Source: Pseudopyrenochaeta lycopersici (taxonomy: Eukaryota > Ascomycota > Dothideomycetes > Pleosporales > Pseudopyrenochaetaceae). From it: a stretch of 64,000 bases of DNA. The first letter of the stretch is position 1. Each line of letters starts with the position of its first letter. Shown piece after piece: positions 1 through 10,835 of the stretch. Location of the stretch: the NCBI GenBank assembly GCA_003313425.1, contig NHZP01000002.1, forward strand, positions 744,001-808,000, in the 5' to 3' direction. The translations under genes were made by a program, and so were the position numbers. A model generated the notes under the pieces. The model had not been told where the DNA came from, ran no database searches, and saw only the letters and a program-made list of their open reading frames with translations.

Positions 1-883
1 GCGCCGGCAGCTTCGCCTTGATCATATCTGCGGTTACGAAGCCGGTCCCACCCGTCCACTTCTCCGGCGGGTTGTTAAGCACGTAATGCACCCTGAACTT
101 GGGATCCTTGGCCGCCAGCGCATCGAGGTCGTCCTTGAGCAAGATGTCTTCGGGGTTGACGTTGGCGAAAATGAGGTCGACTTCGGTCCGATCGCCGGCT
201 GCCCTGCCGCGGATGATAGCCTTGACGACCTGCAGCATGGGCGTAATGCCGGTGCCACCCGCGATCATGCCAAAATGCCTGACCATGTTTGAGGTGTATA
301 CCATAGCGCCCTTGGGGCCCTTGACCTTCATTGTCTGGCCAACCTGTAGGCCGGCGACATGCTTGGAGATGTTGCCAGTGGGGTAAGATTTGATCAGCAG
401 GTCAAAGTGGCCTTTGTCTTCGTCCGAGGAGATGGGCGTATACGAGCGGACGACCTCTTTGGGCTGGCCGGCGATGGTGGCAGCGAGCGAGATGTGCTGG
501 CCGATGGGGAGGCCGAGGATATCGTTGGAGCGGGGGAGCTTAAAGCGGTAGCTGCCTTGATTAGCTCGAGCAGCCCTCGACACTGCAGGAGAACGTACAT
601 GGCGGTGTTGTGCGAGAGAACCGTCTTCTCCTCGAGCTCAAACTCTTGGAATTCAGTCGGCTTCAGCACCTTGCGGGACCCTGCCAATGTGAGCTCAGGA
701 ATGGGCACTGGTTGGGTGGTGGACTATCGTACCGCTGCTGTATATCTTCCACCCGCCGACAATCACTGCAAATGCTATGGCATACGGTAGCCAGTCCCTT
801 TTAACAATCGTAGTCCCGATCAGTAACAGCGCGGAGGGAATGTAGACGCCGTGAACGTACAGCGGCGAAAATGCGGATCCCAT
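1..883 (-). CDS. CBR1: NADH-cytochrome b5 reductase (partial, 3' end outside window)
   Basis: Membrane-anchored FAD flavoprotein that passes electrons from NADH to cytochrome b5; in yeast it sits in the outer mitochondrial and ER membranes. Exons 883-733, 680-599 and 551-1; introns 732-681 (52 bp) and 598-552 (47 bp), both GT-AG with matching phase. About 261 residues lie in the window. Visible features: an N-terminal transmembrane anchor (residues about 28-47), the FAD-binding RSYTPI motif, and the NADH-binding GGTGITPM loop. After splicing the text reads NTAIYRFKLPR, as expected for the family. The start is the ATG at 883, just before the hydrophobic anchor; the frame stays open upstream but has no better ATG. 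The C-terminal CGPP region is beyond base 1. Confidence 0.93.
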
Positions 884-1575
884 GGTGGGCAGGCAGGCTC
901 TGGTTGACAATGGATATGCGTCAAGCTCCGAGAATAAATAGACACGGTTCAATTGAGTCCTCACACGGAACGCAGCGGCGGGAGTGCAGAGTGTGGGGTA
1001 GTCGTCCGTCTGTTGAACACAATCTCGCAGGAAATTCGGCGCTCAAAAGTTCGAGCGGCCAAACCAGGTGTGCACTAGGATGTGATTGGTGTATGCGCGA
1101 TGCTTGGCAGGGTCTGGTCGGATGATGCGACTGACGCCCGAGGATGGTCGGGAATCCCGCAATGAAATTGGTCAGGTGATCTGAAGTGAAGAAGGAAAAA
1201 CAGACAAGGTCTAGGCACAGTGAGTTCATAAGCTGCGGCGTTGGCACGTAGGCAGGCAATTATATTCAACCAACCCTATGACCAAGGACGGACCTGGTGA
1301 GCACTTTCGGAAAACAAATCCTCGACGACGTGTGGCGGGGCATTTCCGCACTTTCAATCCGCAGTAATTTTCAACTCCAGACTCCTTGACTCCGCACCAC
1401 CCGACTTGTGCCTCGATTGGACGCTGCATTGCGCAACGAGGCCCTGCAAGCTGAACCATCGAAGACGATATCAAACTACTCGATACCCAGAACAGCTCCT
1501 ACATAGTCGCTCATTCAGAGAGGAACCGTCAGGACAAACATCTGCCAACATGCGCACCCCTTCCTGCTGCCACGA
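884..1575. other. Intergenic, CBR1 upstream / VOC gene downstream
   Basis: 692 bp between two minus-strand genes. It must hold the CBR1 promoter and the 3' UTR of the VOC gene. Only short overlapping open frames without family features; no RNA gene or repeat seen. Confidence 0.6.
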
Positions 1576-2376
1576 CTATTTCTTGACCCAATTCGCCTCA
1601 TACGTACCAAAGCGGTTGCCCTCTGGGTCCTTGAAGTTTGCGTACCACCCATGTTCGCTCTCCGCCGTCTTCTTCAAGACCTTGACACCCCCTAGCTTCC
1701 CAATATTCTTCTCAATCTACAACATCATTGTCAGCCTAGCACAAACATCAAACGCGTCTCTTTGTGAAGGGCACATGACCCGCAACTAAATATTGTCAAG
1801 ACTCGCGTCCCCATGTCTCGGCAACATTGTACTTGCGGTAGATAAACTGCCACCTTCTACACTTGTATGCCTAGGCTTCTTCGCGTGCCGAAACGCTGTG
1901 TAGAGTGTAGCACATGCCCAACCCCCTTTGCAACATTATGGAGGCACATACCTCATCAATGGAGTCAACGTAGTAGTACACCGTCGACCCGATACCCATA
2001 GGTTGTTCGCTCGGTTTGGGGCAGTCTTTGGGAAGCTTCACAATACCACCAGTGAGACCTAGAAAATTATCAACCACTCCAATTCGATCCTATCTCCATT
2101 TGTTCACCATTGCACATGGTAGGGGAAACATACCAGAGGGCTGCTCAAACGAAATTGGCACATGGTCCTCCCTTCCCGGTGCAGGTGCAGTGAACTTCCA
2201 GGCGGGGAATAAAGCGGCGTAAAATTCCTAATCCATGATATCAGTCTCTGATAACGTTCAGTGAGAGTACACAATCGTACTTTGAGCTTATTTGGCTCCG
2301 CAGACATGATCTCGATCCAACATGGCGCGCCGGGAAGCGGAACGGGAAAATCTTCCTTCTTCAATTCCGTGGTCAT
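1576..2376 (-). CDS. Glyoxalase/bleomycin-resistance (VOC) fold protein
   Basis: Small single-domain member of the vicinal oxygen chelate superfamily; substrate unknown. Exons 2376-2281, 2227-2134, 2058-1952 and 1716-1576; introns 53, 75 and 235 bp. The model gives 145 residues with all phases closing. Family signals: PGAPCWIEI at the first strand, EFYAALFPAWKF after the first intron, STVYYYVDSIDE as the second module, and HGWYANFKDPEGNRFGTYE near the C terminus, the usual VOC ending. The third intron (1951-1717) is long for this genome, and a small in-phase exon inside it cannot be excluded. Homologues are often annotated as glyoxalase-like or PhnB-like proteins; no specific reaction can be read from the sequence. 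Confidence 0.85.
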
Positions 2377-3636
2377 GGTTAGTGGTCTTGGTGGTTTGGT
2401 GTTGGAGGGTACGATGAAAGTAAAGCTGGAGTATACTTGTTCGTTCACAGTGGGATTTGAGGTCTTCGTAACAAAGAAAGATGTGGGGTTTAGTGTAAAT
2501 GCACCCAGTGACTGGGGCAACTACGCCTGAGGACCCTCGTGCCTTTATGCCATTCTACACCTCCCGCCAAAGCTAATTACGAATGGATCTGCGGTGCTTG
2601 CCATTCGCTTTGCTCGCTTTGTTCCCCGCATTCAGCTGGATTGTCGTGTGGCGTTGAACAAGCGACACGGCAGCTCACCCAGCTGGTTAAAGCAGCTCGC
2701 GAACCCCGCGCGAAGTCCTGTGACTGCGTGTTGGCGCGTCTCAACAACCGACGCGATATGCGGAGACTGCATGGTACGGCCGAGAAGACGAGCCCAACTC
2801 TTTTAAGTGCCTAAGGAGGAAGAGGAACACTCATGGAACGTATCAACTTAGAGACTAGCAGCAATCGCCGGCGCTCGCCTACGAACGAGAGCAAGATCGT
2901 CCGCCTATAACTCGTATATTATGGCCCAATTGGCAAACAAGGGTGAGACCTAGAAACCTTCTCAAAGCCATCCTGGCGCCCTGGTTTTAGTACTAGAGGC
3001 AGTTCATCTTCTTTGCTTTGAGTTTAGCACCTGGCGCCGTAAACATATGAATGCCTGTCCATCCAAACTCCCAAGGGCTTTTTTAATGGTCTTCATGCCC
3101 AGTCTCCGATACGTCTGCTAAAAGGGCGTTTCAGATATGGCTCTGTATATTTCTAAGAATGGCTTCGAGTAGCCGTTGATTCGGACTAGCCCACACGTCC
3201 TGAGTACCTCACAATTGGCGTTAAGGTTCAAACGCGAAGGGGATAGAGAGTTCCGAGCGAGAGACTGTGATGACCAGTCATTTCTTTGAATAGCTGAACA
3301 AAATTCGGACATACTTGATCAATGCGATTGAACTTAACCCTAAGTGAGTCTGTTCGACACCATATCAACAAAAGATGACTTCGAATGGTGTCAAGGCCTT
3401 GTCTGGGTCTGCTTGAGCGAGCGACACGAACGGTGTCGAAGATGACCACGATTACTTTTCAGATCTGTATTTCGGCTACGAGACTATTTATCTTCAAGAT
3501 AGCAAGACATTTGCGCATCGTCATCATTGTCTATCTTTCACTTCCCCTCATGTCCCAGCGTAGGCTTTTTCCAAATAGCCCACTCGTTATTTCTTCTCGT
3601 TCCCTTCCCTTCTCAACCTCGATATCAAACGCCTCG
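2377..3636. other. Intergenic, no supported gene
   Basis: 1.26 kb upstream of the VOC gene. Several minus-strand open frames of 60-75 codons (for example within 3118-3449) show no ATG-led coding pattern or family motif. I see no RNA gene, repeat or transposon end. Confidence 0.5.
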
Positions 3637-4200
3637 TCAAACCTCCTTTACTTCTTCTTGGACCTTCGGTGCCTTCTGTTCTCTTTCTAATCTCCTCTGC
3701 TCCTGCAGTTTTAGCAACATCTCCTTTCTCTCTCCTGGCTCGACGCCCATGGCTCTAGCCTGCCGATCGAGATCACCCATTGCGATCATATCGTGTTCAT
3801 GGCAGTGGGCAAGATCATCAATTGCTGTAGGGCTGCGCACAGGTTCAGGTACGACGAGCCGGACATCGACGACGGAACTCGTTGGTATTGTGCGCACATG
3901 TTGGTGTGAAGTCTGTTTGGATGAAGCATCTTCCGAAGATGACGCCGAAGAAATATCCTTTACGTCTTAATGCGGAGCATCAGTCATCGATGAAGTTCCG
4001 TAATATTCGCGACTAGTGATATTGTCACCGCTATGTGTGGGCGTTTGACCTGGGCCGGTGCTGCTCGACGGCCTTGATATGTCCAAGTCACCTGTATCAG
4101 AAAATGCAACGAAGTGACTGAGAATCAGCCAGATCCTCGCATATATGTCTCCCATTGCATCCTCGTTTGCTACGTCCAGCGGGTGCTCTGGTGCATGCGC
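3637..4200 (-). pseudogene. Possible broken gene: open frame interrupted by one TAA
   Basis: One minus-strand frame is open from 4200 to 3637 except for a single TAA at 3969-3967. The upstream half (77 codons) is Ser/Thr/Pro-rich after a hydrophobic stretch. The downstream half (109 codons) ends in a charged, Lys/Glu/Arg-rich, coiled-coil-like tail containing ERKEMLLKLQEQRRLEREQK. Both halves are in the same frame and read like one protein. CAA to TAA is a C-to-T change, which RIP-like mutation could cause, but that is inference. No intron that removes the stop was found: there is no plausible GT donor and AG acceptor around it. The 5' end is also unresolved, because another TAA lies at 4203-4201. 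I recognise no family. It may be a pseudogene, a missed splice, or two unrelated frames. Confidence 0.3.
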
Positions 4201-4760
4201 TTAAGGTCCGTATATTTTCACCACAAACACCAGGTTATATTTTCAGGCAAACCTCATCCACTTGAAGTCCCATAAGATCACCTTGAAACCCAGAGTATCT
4301 GATCTTTAATTATCTTTGATAACAGTCACTGAAACGATTTAGCTGTGAATTATTGCCTTTGAGACGATCATGCTAGCGTTGGATACATTATCATACTGGC
4401 ATAAGTGGAGAAGGTCGAGAGCATTGAAAGCAAAATTGTAAGGCCCATGAAGACGAAATTACATCCGAACAGATAAGCTGGTCAATAAATTTAGAGGATA
4501 GATGAAACATAAGCCTCACATATGAGGTTTGCTCACCGTGGAAGAAAGGTCTGAAGGGGAGAGGATAACAAAGATAGAGGTGCCCGAGATTGGATATTGA
4601 TAACCAGCCCTAGAGATATAGGATTTGAAATATATACTGAGTGTCTATTATATGCTGATGGGTTGCATTACGTCCGGATATCACGGTGAAGATCTGACGC
4701 GATGATTGCTATGGTGCTTAAGGCAACCATAAAGATATTTGACAACGTGTAGTACGAACA
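4201..4760. other. Intergenic, AT-richer, nothing supported
   Basis: 560 bp with frequent stops in all frames. No RNA gene, repeat or coding signal recognised. Confidence 0.5.
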
Positions 4761-5164
4761 CTAACAGAATGACCACGATAAATTGTTGACCTGGGTGATT
4801 CCAATGCTTGAGTCAACGCCGCGGGATTTACATGCACTGGGATGATAAACAGGATAAGAACCGAATTCAGCAAATGCTAAAGTAGGAGCTTCAGGGTTGA
4901 CGCGAGCGCCACACATTCCAACCAGTCGATAACTTAGTGGAAGCTTCAGAATTTGCAGGCGAGTTTTGGTGCCCTGGACGCAAACTGCGGTTACGATGAA
5001 GAACTGATCATGACCCCGGTCAGCGTCCTGCAAGTATTCTCCAGGTATACCGCAAGGCATTTGGTATTCCTTTGAACACCGCATGGTGAACTTTCAAAGG
5101 AGTCATAATCGTAACAAGTAACCAATGTCGTATTGCACCGGATGTTCAAGGTAATGTTGTGAGT
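4761..5164 (-). CDS. Candidate cysteine-rich small protein, 5' end unresolved
   Basis: Minus-strand open frame 5164-5051 joins in phase to 5003-4761 if an intron at 5050-5004 (47 bp; GTATAC donor, GCTGACC branch site, ATCAG acceptor) is removed. The joined stretch is about 118 residues with eight cysteines spaced through its length and the last one at the C-terminal residue, a pattern typical of small secreted disulfide proteins. Upstream at 5167-5165 is an in-frame TGA, and I found no exon carrying a start codon or signal peptide, so the gene may be incomplete or decayed. Another frame at 5146-5340 also contains Cys codons but does not join cleanly. No family is recognised. It lies just downstream of the 5S rRNA gene on the same strand. 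Confidence 0.3.
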
Positions 5165-5336
5165 TCAAGAATCGTTGCGCGATAATCGCCCTTCGGAGAC
5201 GTTGTGTTGACGCAAAAATCAAGAATCTTGCAATTGCATTCAGCCATTGACGTCAGTCTCGATTCAGATAGTTTCTTAGGAATAGTTCCATTTAGTTGCC
5301 TGGTAGATTTCAATTCATCAAAAACAAAGGCAAAAA

Positions 5337-5455
5337 ACATACAACAGTGGGGATTCGCCAGTGGTCACCCACCTGACTACTAATCCACCGGTCGCAGCCT
5401 TAAGTATGGCTGAGCGGACGGGAAGCCCTGGTGTACTGCGCCTATGGTCGTATGT
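5337..5455 (-). rRNA. 5S ribosomal RNA
   Basis: 119 bp, with the 5' end at 5455 beginning ACATACGACCATAGG and the 3' end at 5337 closing with TGTTGTATGT. The two ends are complementary and form helix I. The interior contains the conserved fungal blocks GGGCTTCCCGTCCGCTCAGC, TTAGTAGTCAGGTGGGTGAC and GGCGAATCCC, including the internal RNA polymerase III promoter region (box A, intermediate element, box C). The 3' flank on the minus strand is T-rich (TTTTTTG), a likely Pol III terminator. A single dispersed copy away from the rDNA is normal in filamentous ascomycetes. I see no disabling change, so it is probably functional. Confidence 0.95.
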
Positions 5456-8400
5456 GGCATATTATTCTAGCTGTTACATATCTAATTACGTTTAATAGAA
5501 TGCCACTGGATGTTGTTTCTCAATATCAACCGAGTACACCGAAGATGCAGGATCATCATGTGAAAGGACTAATGAAAGATGTACAATTTCACCCTGATGC
5601 ATTCCAAGTCTATAAAGACGAAGGAATCTGAATTTACGCAAACGCATGTTGTCGTTGTACATTGTTGAGTGAACTTGCTGCAGCGCATGGCAAAAGCAAG
5701 CTCTATGTGAGACGTAAATGTGGGTTCGGACAGCGAGAAGAGACTGTGATACCTTCAAAACGAAGTATTTACCTTGGAGATACTATCATCTCAGAGAATC
5801 TTAGGGTTACAAACTTCCCATGTACCAATGCATACATGTATGGCAGCGTTGCAAGACTGGCCCACTGCTGCCGTATGAAGGTCGAGTTCATGTTAAACCA
5901 AGGAAGGCGGAAATCCTTACCCTCATTGTAAGCGGAGGCAAGGTATTCTATAAATGAGGACGAGCCCCTGTAGAGGTTGGGGTTGTCATTGGACATTGAT
6001 GAGTTGGACATAATTAAGTTAACTGGAAGCTTGAGTCGACTGAGGAAGCTGCTACTATGGCAAACTTGTTCTCGTTCTACTGGCCCTCAAAAACCTCAAG
6101 GAGAAGATTATGGTGACAGCAGGTTAGAGGCTGCTGGAACCCGAGGGACTGGTCGGCAGCAAATGCAGGCGTAAGGGAATTCTCCGATCGCCTGACACTA
6201 TCCACGTTGGACATTTGCCACTCACTTGCCCTCCGCTAGTCCTGTCGTGTTCAACCAGTCAGCAGTGGACTATCCTTTGTCTTGTCTGACCAGCATCTCT
6301 TCCCGCCAGCGCGCATGCGCTAACAGTCACCTGATACACATTCATTTGCCAATTGCTGTCTATTCTGTGCCCTCAGCTATCGACTCTCGAAGCGCCGAGC
6401 TTGACAACAAGCTCACACTCCCTCCTCACTGGCTTAGTTGGACGAAATAAAGAAAGAACGTTGAAGTTTGCTGGCTTTGCGCTTCCCCGCAATGGCGCCT
6501 GCAAGCTGCCTCCCAGCGGTCCGATCAGGCTCAGGCGTGAGGGTTGGCAGTTCATGCATTGGGTTTGAGACTAATTCCTCCAGCTCGGTTGCAAATGGCA
6601 CTTCACTTGTGCAGTGCGGCTCCGGCTTCTGGATGGTTTCAGCTTGATTTGATCACACACTGAGGTCAGCACTATTCTGGGCTGTTGTCAGCGTGCCAAC
6701 CCTTGCCTGAAGGATCGAAAGCGCCTTGGCTCTTGTGGTGATACTGTATCTCATGGATGCCTCCTTGCGTTGCTGCTTGGATGACTTGGTTATTCTAGAA
6801 AAGTGGGCCTGAAAAGTGGGGACCGATAAAGATGTGACTGAGAGTGACAGGTTTGGCCAATGTCAAGTCTCGGATTCAGCTCCTACGAACAAGAGTCCCG
6901 AGCGCCCTACTTTCGTTTTCCCGCTTGCAGGGTTCCTATTAGCTGGGATGATGTGCACTAGTGCCTTGGTCGCGTGAGTGGTGAATATGTGGGGCTAGCT
7001 TGGGTTGACGACATCTCTCTAGTGATGGATGGGTGAAAGACATGAGAGCGGCGAGGAAATTGTATCGAAGCCATGTCATGTATTGACTAGAATGGTGAAT
7101 TACCCAAAGGGAGAAGATGGAAGACATTGAGCATTCAGCGCTGTAGACCGTGGTCATCCTAGATAGCCGTTGTTGAGGATTATATCGGTCCTTTCGTGAG
7201 AGCATTGGGCTTTTTTGTCTGAGAGCAGTCGTCTCACATCCCAATGACTTCGGGACATGCTGGTGTGTGCTTCATCATCGTTCTTCTGAAATATCGGTAC
7301 TTAAGTGATGCCTTGGCTGAAGCATGAAGACGTTGGCTAGCAATCTACAAATCAAACCAAGACTGATGGAGATACCGGGCGGTCAAGCCTGAAACTTTGG
7401 GCATGATTAGAGAGACAATGCCCCTGTAAGTTTACAGAGTGACTAGCCAGACATTGATCCTAGGCCTGGGCGAGGCGTCAAGACTTGCGCGCGTGGTTCA
7501 GATGTCAAATGCGAACCCTCAAGTCCGTCCTGGTGGCAACGGACATGTTGCGTCGGATACCTGCAGCGGGTACAAGCGACGCTTTGCCACGGGCGCACGG
7601 ATGTTTAGGACCGTTTGTTTGTGTGTGTAGTTATTGGCATAGCCATTGATAGCTGCAGGCATCATGCTCATCCCAAAGCGCTAATGCCATGAGGAAGAAA
7701 AGTGCCAGGCGCGTGAGGACACGCCAAGATTTTGTTCCAGGTGGTAAGCGTGCTTTGAACCATCAGCAGGTACCCAGTATCCGGGAAAATGGAGCAAATT
7801 CTTGTTGAAGTGTGCCTCTAGCAAGTAGGTTGCACTTTAAATCTAGGAAAGTCAATGATGACACGAATCCGAAGTAGCGATATTCTCGTGGCTTGAGACC
7901 GGCAGTTGAAAACTGACAAAAGCAGCAAGAAAGGAAAGGAAAGCCCACTCTGAATGGACAGCAGAGGTCATTGTCAAGTCAGCTGGGTTCTATTTACTGA
8001 CCCATGTTACAGGGCTAAGTGACAAAGTCTTGTCACAGTGACTCGAAGAGGAGCGTATTTGTGATGGATGTCTGGATGCTACCGGTTTGGAGACCGGAAG
8101 TACTAGCGTGCGGTTAGAAAGTTTGTGACAAAGAGAGTGATCATCTAGTCTGAGGAGGTCTGCGTAGTTTGAGTGAATTGGTAGGTTCCCATGAGTCGCA
8201 CATGGGCACAAAAGTCTGGAGCAGACTGAAGATTGTCCGAATCATTGTGGCTATCATCGGTACACAGACTCGGCTGGCATGAAAATGGGAAGTGATGGAA
8301 CGCCTTCTGCCTTGGATAGGTCCACGTGGCGTCGATTAGCTGGCGCAAAAATGGCTATCTATATGTCGTTTCGTGACAGGCTCTACATGTTCTTTTGTTG

Positions 8401-10835
8401 GGGTTTTGTAATGACCTAGGGGTTCATGGCAGTATTGATGTTTGATTGGGGATTTTGCTAGCGTGACAGCCGGGGAGTGGCACGAGAAGTGAAGAAGGCG
8501 GCGCCAAAGTGATTGTCAGCGTCCTCGGCTTCCCCACGTCGCTCTAAGATGCCATGACGACACCCATAGAGAATGCTGACTGCTTCCGAGTCGAGAGGGA
8601 ACGGCGGCACCAGAGTTGCTTTTCCAAAGCCGGGAATGGTTGGGGTTGCGGCATCCCGAAGGCGAGGCGGCGGTGATTGGTGGATCATGCGTCTGCTGCC
8701 TGGTCTAAAAGCTGACTTGCAAGTGTGCAAACAGTCTCGGAGGTTTGTGTTTGCAGGGGAGGCGGTGCAGGTATTGTAAATGCCCAGGCCCCGCCTGCAC
8801 ATGCATCGCTCGGTGGATTCAGCCTGTGGCCTAAGGTGGTGTAGATACGAGTGTGCAGCGATGGTACATGAACAGCGGTTCCATGGATCGAGCATCAGGA
8901 CCGGGGAAAGCCCGCCCACTTGGTCTCTTGTAGGGTGATCTCCCACACCAGGTCCAGGCACATGATTCGCCGCCTAGTTGGTGTTCAAGCGCCAACGGCC
9001 AGGGTTAGAGGGCTCGGTCGCAAAAGCGGCCGCTGCTGGAAGATGCGCCATGAGCCACATCCACAGACGCGGTGAAGCAGAAGGGCGCTAGCAGCCATGG
9101 CTCAAGGTTGTCAAGAATCGGAGCAGGGCCGACTTGCTTGTGACGAGCAACGAGCAGACCCGTGAAATGCCGCTTGTCTGTAGGCTAAAGCTTCGCGTCC
9201 AGGCCGCATGCAAGCGCCATTTCAGGGGCTGGCCCTCCAGCACTTTGGTGGGAGGTGAGCGGGGGCGGCTGTGCGGCGGTGATGGCTGTGGTGGTGGTGC
9301 GCGCAGAGCCGCCTGGTGAAGATTGTGCGGTCGGCTGGCAGGCATCGCGGTATCAGAGTATCGCAGAGGGCGTGGGAGGGCCAGCACTCGGACTGCAGAG
9401 AGAGCCAGGGCGGCGGCGCTGTGAGCGAAGCCGCGGACGCCTGAGCGGACCCAGAGGCTGATACAGCAGCGAGCGAATAGGAAGGCGGGCCCCGGCCGGC
9501 TTGGGCTGGGCTTGGATCGCTGGGGAGGTCCTGGCGGCAGCGGGAGCTCCAAACATGGCCAGCATGGGCCTATACGTGGGCACGCTATTGCCGGGCTCCT
9601 GCCTGTGCGGAGGGCGTCGCTGCCAGAGCGCATACGCGGCGACTCACTGGCAAAAGCAACGCAGAAGGAACACGTGGAGAGAGGGAAAGCACGACGCGGG
9701 CGCAGTCGCGCTGCCCTGTTCCGGGACGCTTATCGGCAGCGTCACAGGCAGGAGCGACGGTGCCGGGCGAGCGCGGTACCTGTGCTACGCGGCTGCTCGC
9801 ACAGTAATCAAATTAGCTCAAGGCTGTGGTTCCCTCCATGGGCCCTCCCCTCCCCTCGCAGGGTGGTCCGCGCCCGCCAGCCCAGCACTCCGAGTCCCAA
9901 CGCGCCTGCCTGGGTTATCACCTGGAGAAGTCGCACCCAATCCGCCGTCCACCAAACCTCTCGTCCACACACCCTCTTTGCTGCTCTGCCTGCCTGCGAA
10001 CCGTGCCGCGCCTTGCCCCCAAAAGGCGCTCGCTGCCAGAGGTCCACTGCCGCTGCCCGTCTCGCTGCATCGCCGCCCGCTGGCCCTCTGCGACTGACGA
10101 CACCCGTTTCTGTGCCTGCACCACCCCTGCCGCCGCCTTATTGGCCCAAGTGCCTCGACTCGACGGATCGCCCGAGCTCGCAGCTCGAGTCCAACGCCCA
10201 AAAGTCCCAAAACCCCCCCTCTGCGCCTCGCGTTATTGGCTTCAACACCCGTTTTTCTCACCAAAAATTTCCCAATCACTGCTGCAGCCCTCGCTCCATG
10301 CGCATTCCTTCACCACCCGCCTTCTACTAGCGCGCAGCACCTCTGTTTCCCGCCGCCCCGCCGCCTGGCCCCATATCAGGCCCAGCCCACTGCCACCCGT
10401 CGCCAGACATCCTTCTGTCACGCATCGCATTTTCCCAACTCCAAGGCCGCAACACTAACCACCGCCTGGACAGCTGCCATCATCCACTGCGCAGTCGCTG
10501 CGCGCAGCCTTGCACTTCCTCTTCTAGCCCGCCTCGATTGTCTGACTGTGCACGCCCGCCAATTGCCCCTACCTTCGCGTGCGCCTGCAGCTTGCCCGTC
10601 TCGCGCCCGCCAAACTGGACTTGGGCATAACGACGTTTCGAAGCTGTTTTACCCCCAGGCCCTATCCGCATCCACGCCCGCCTTCGACAGTCTGACAGTA
10701 CCCAGTCCGGAACTCGACGCATTTGGCCTTTTTTGCTAGTTGTCGCACTTGCTCGTTTGCACCCCTCCACTGCACTTCTTTGTCCTTACCCACTGCGACG
10801 GCCGCCGCAATACCGTGACGACAAAGGAAGAAAAA
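5456..10835. other. 5.4 kb non-coding region upstream of the Whi3-like gene
   Basis: No gene can be supported here. An ATG-led minus frame of 80 codons (6011-5769) has no recognisable domain, signal peptide or companion exon. From about 9.0 kb the base composition becomes GC-rich, and from about 9.85 kb the plus strand is strongly pyrimidine-rich (C and CT runs). Long open frames therefore appear by chance on both strands there; their conceptual products are only Pro/Ser/Arg/Ala-rich. The last kilobase is probably promoter and a long 5' leader for the gene starting at 10836. No transposon, CRISPR or tRNA was seen. Confidence 0.55.

Noticed and set aside
8458..8961. 167-codon minus-strand frame
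   Set aside because: No ATG-proximal features, domain or splice partners; Cys, His and Arg scattered as in random sequence.
9088..10739. Several long overlapping open frames on both strands (150-270 codons)
   Set aside because: The GC-rich, CT-rich composition removes stops in many frames at once; products are only Pro/Ser/Arg/Ala-rich, overlap each other and lack motifs or conserved starts.
10740..10835. Upstream extension of the Whi3 frame
   Set aside because: The frame is open but has no ATG; the ATG at 10836 has the best context.
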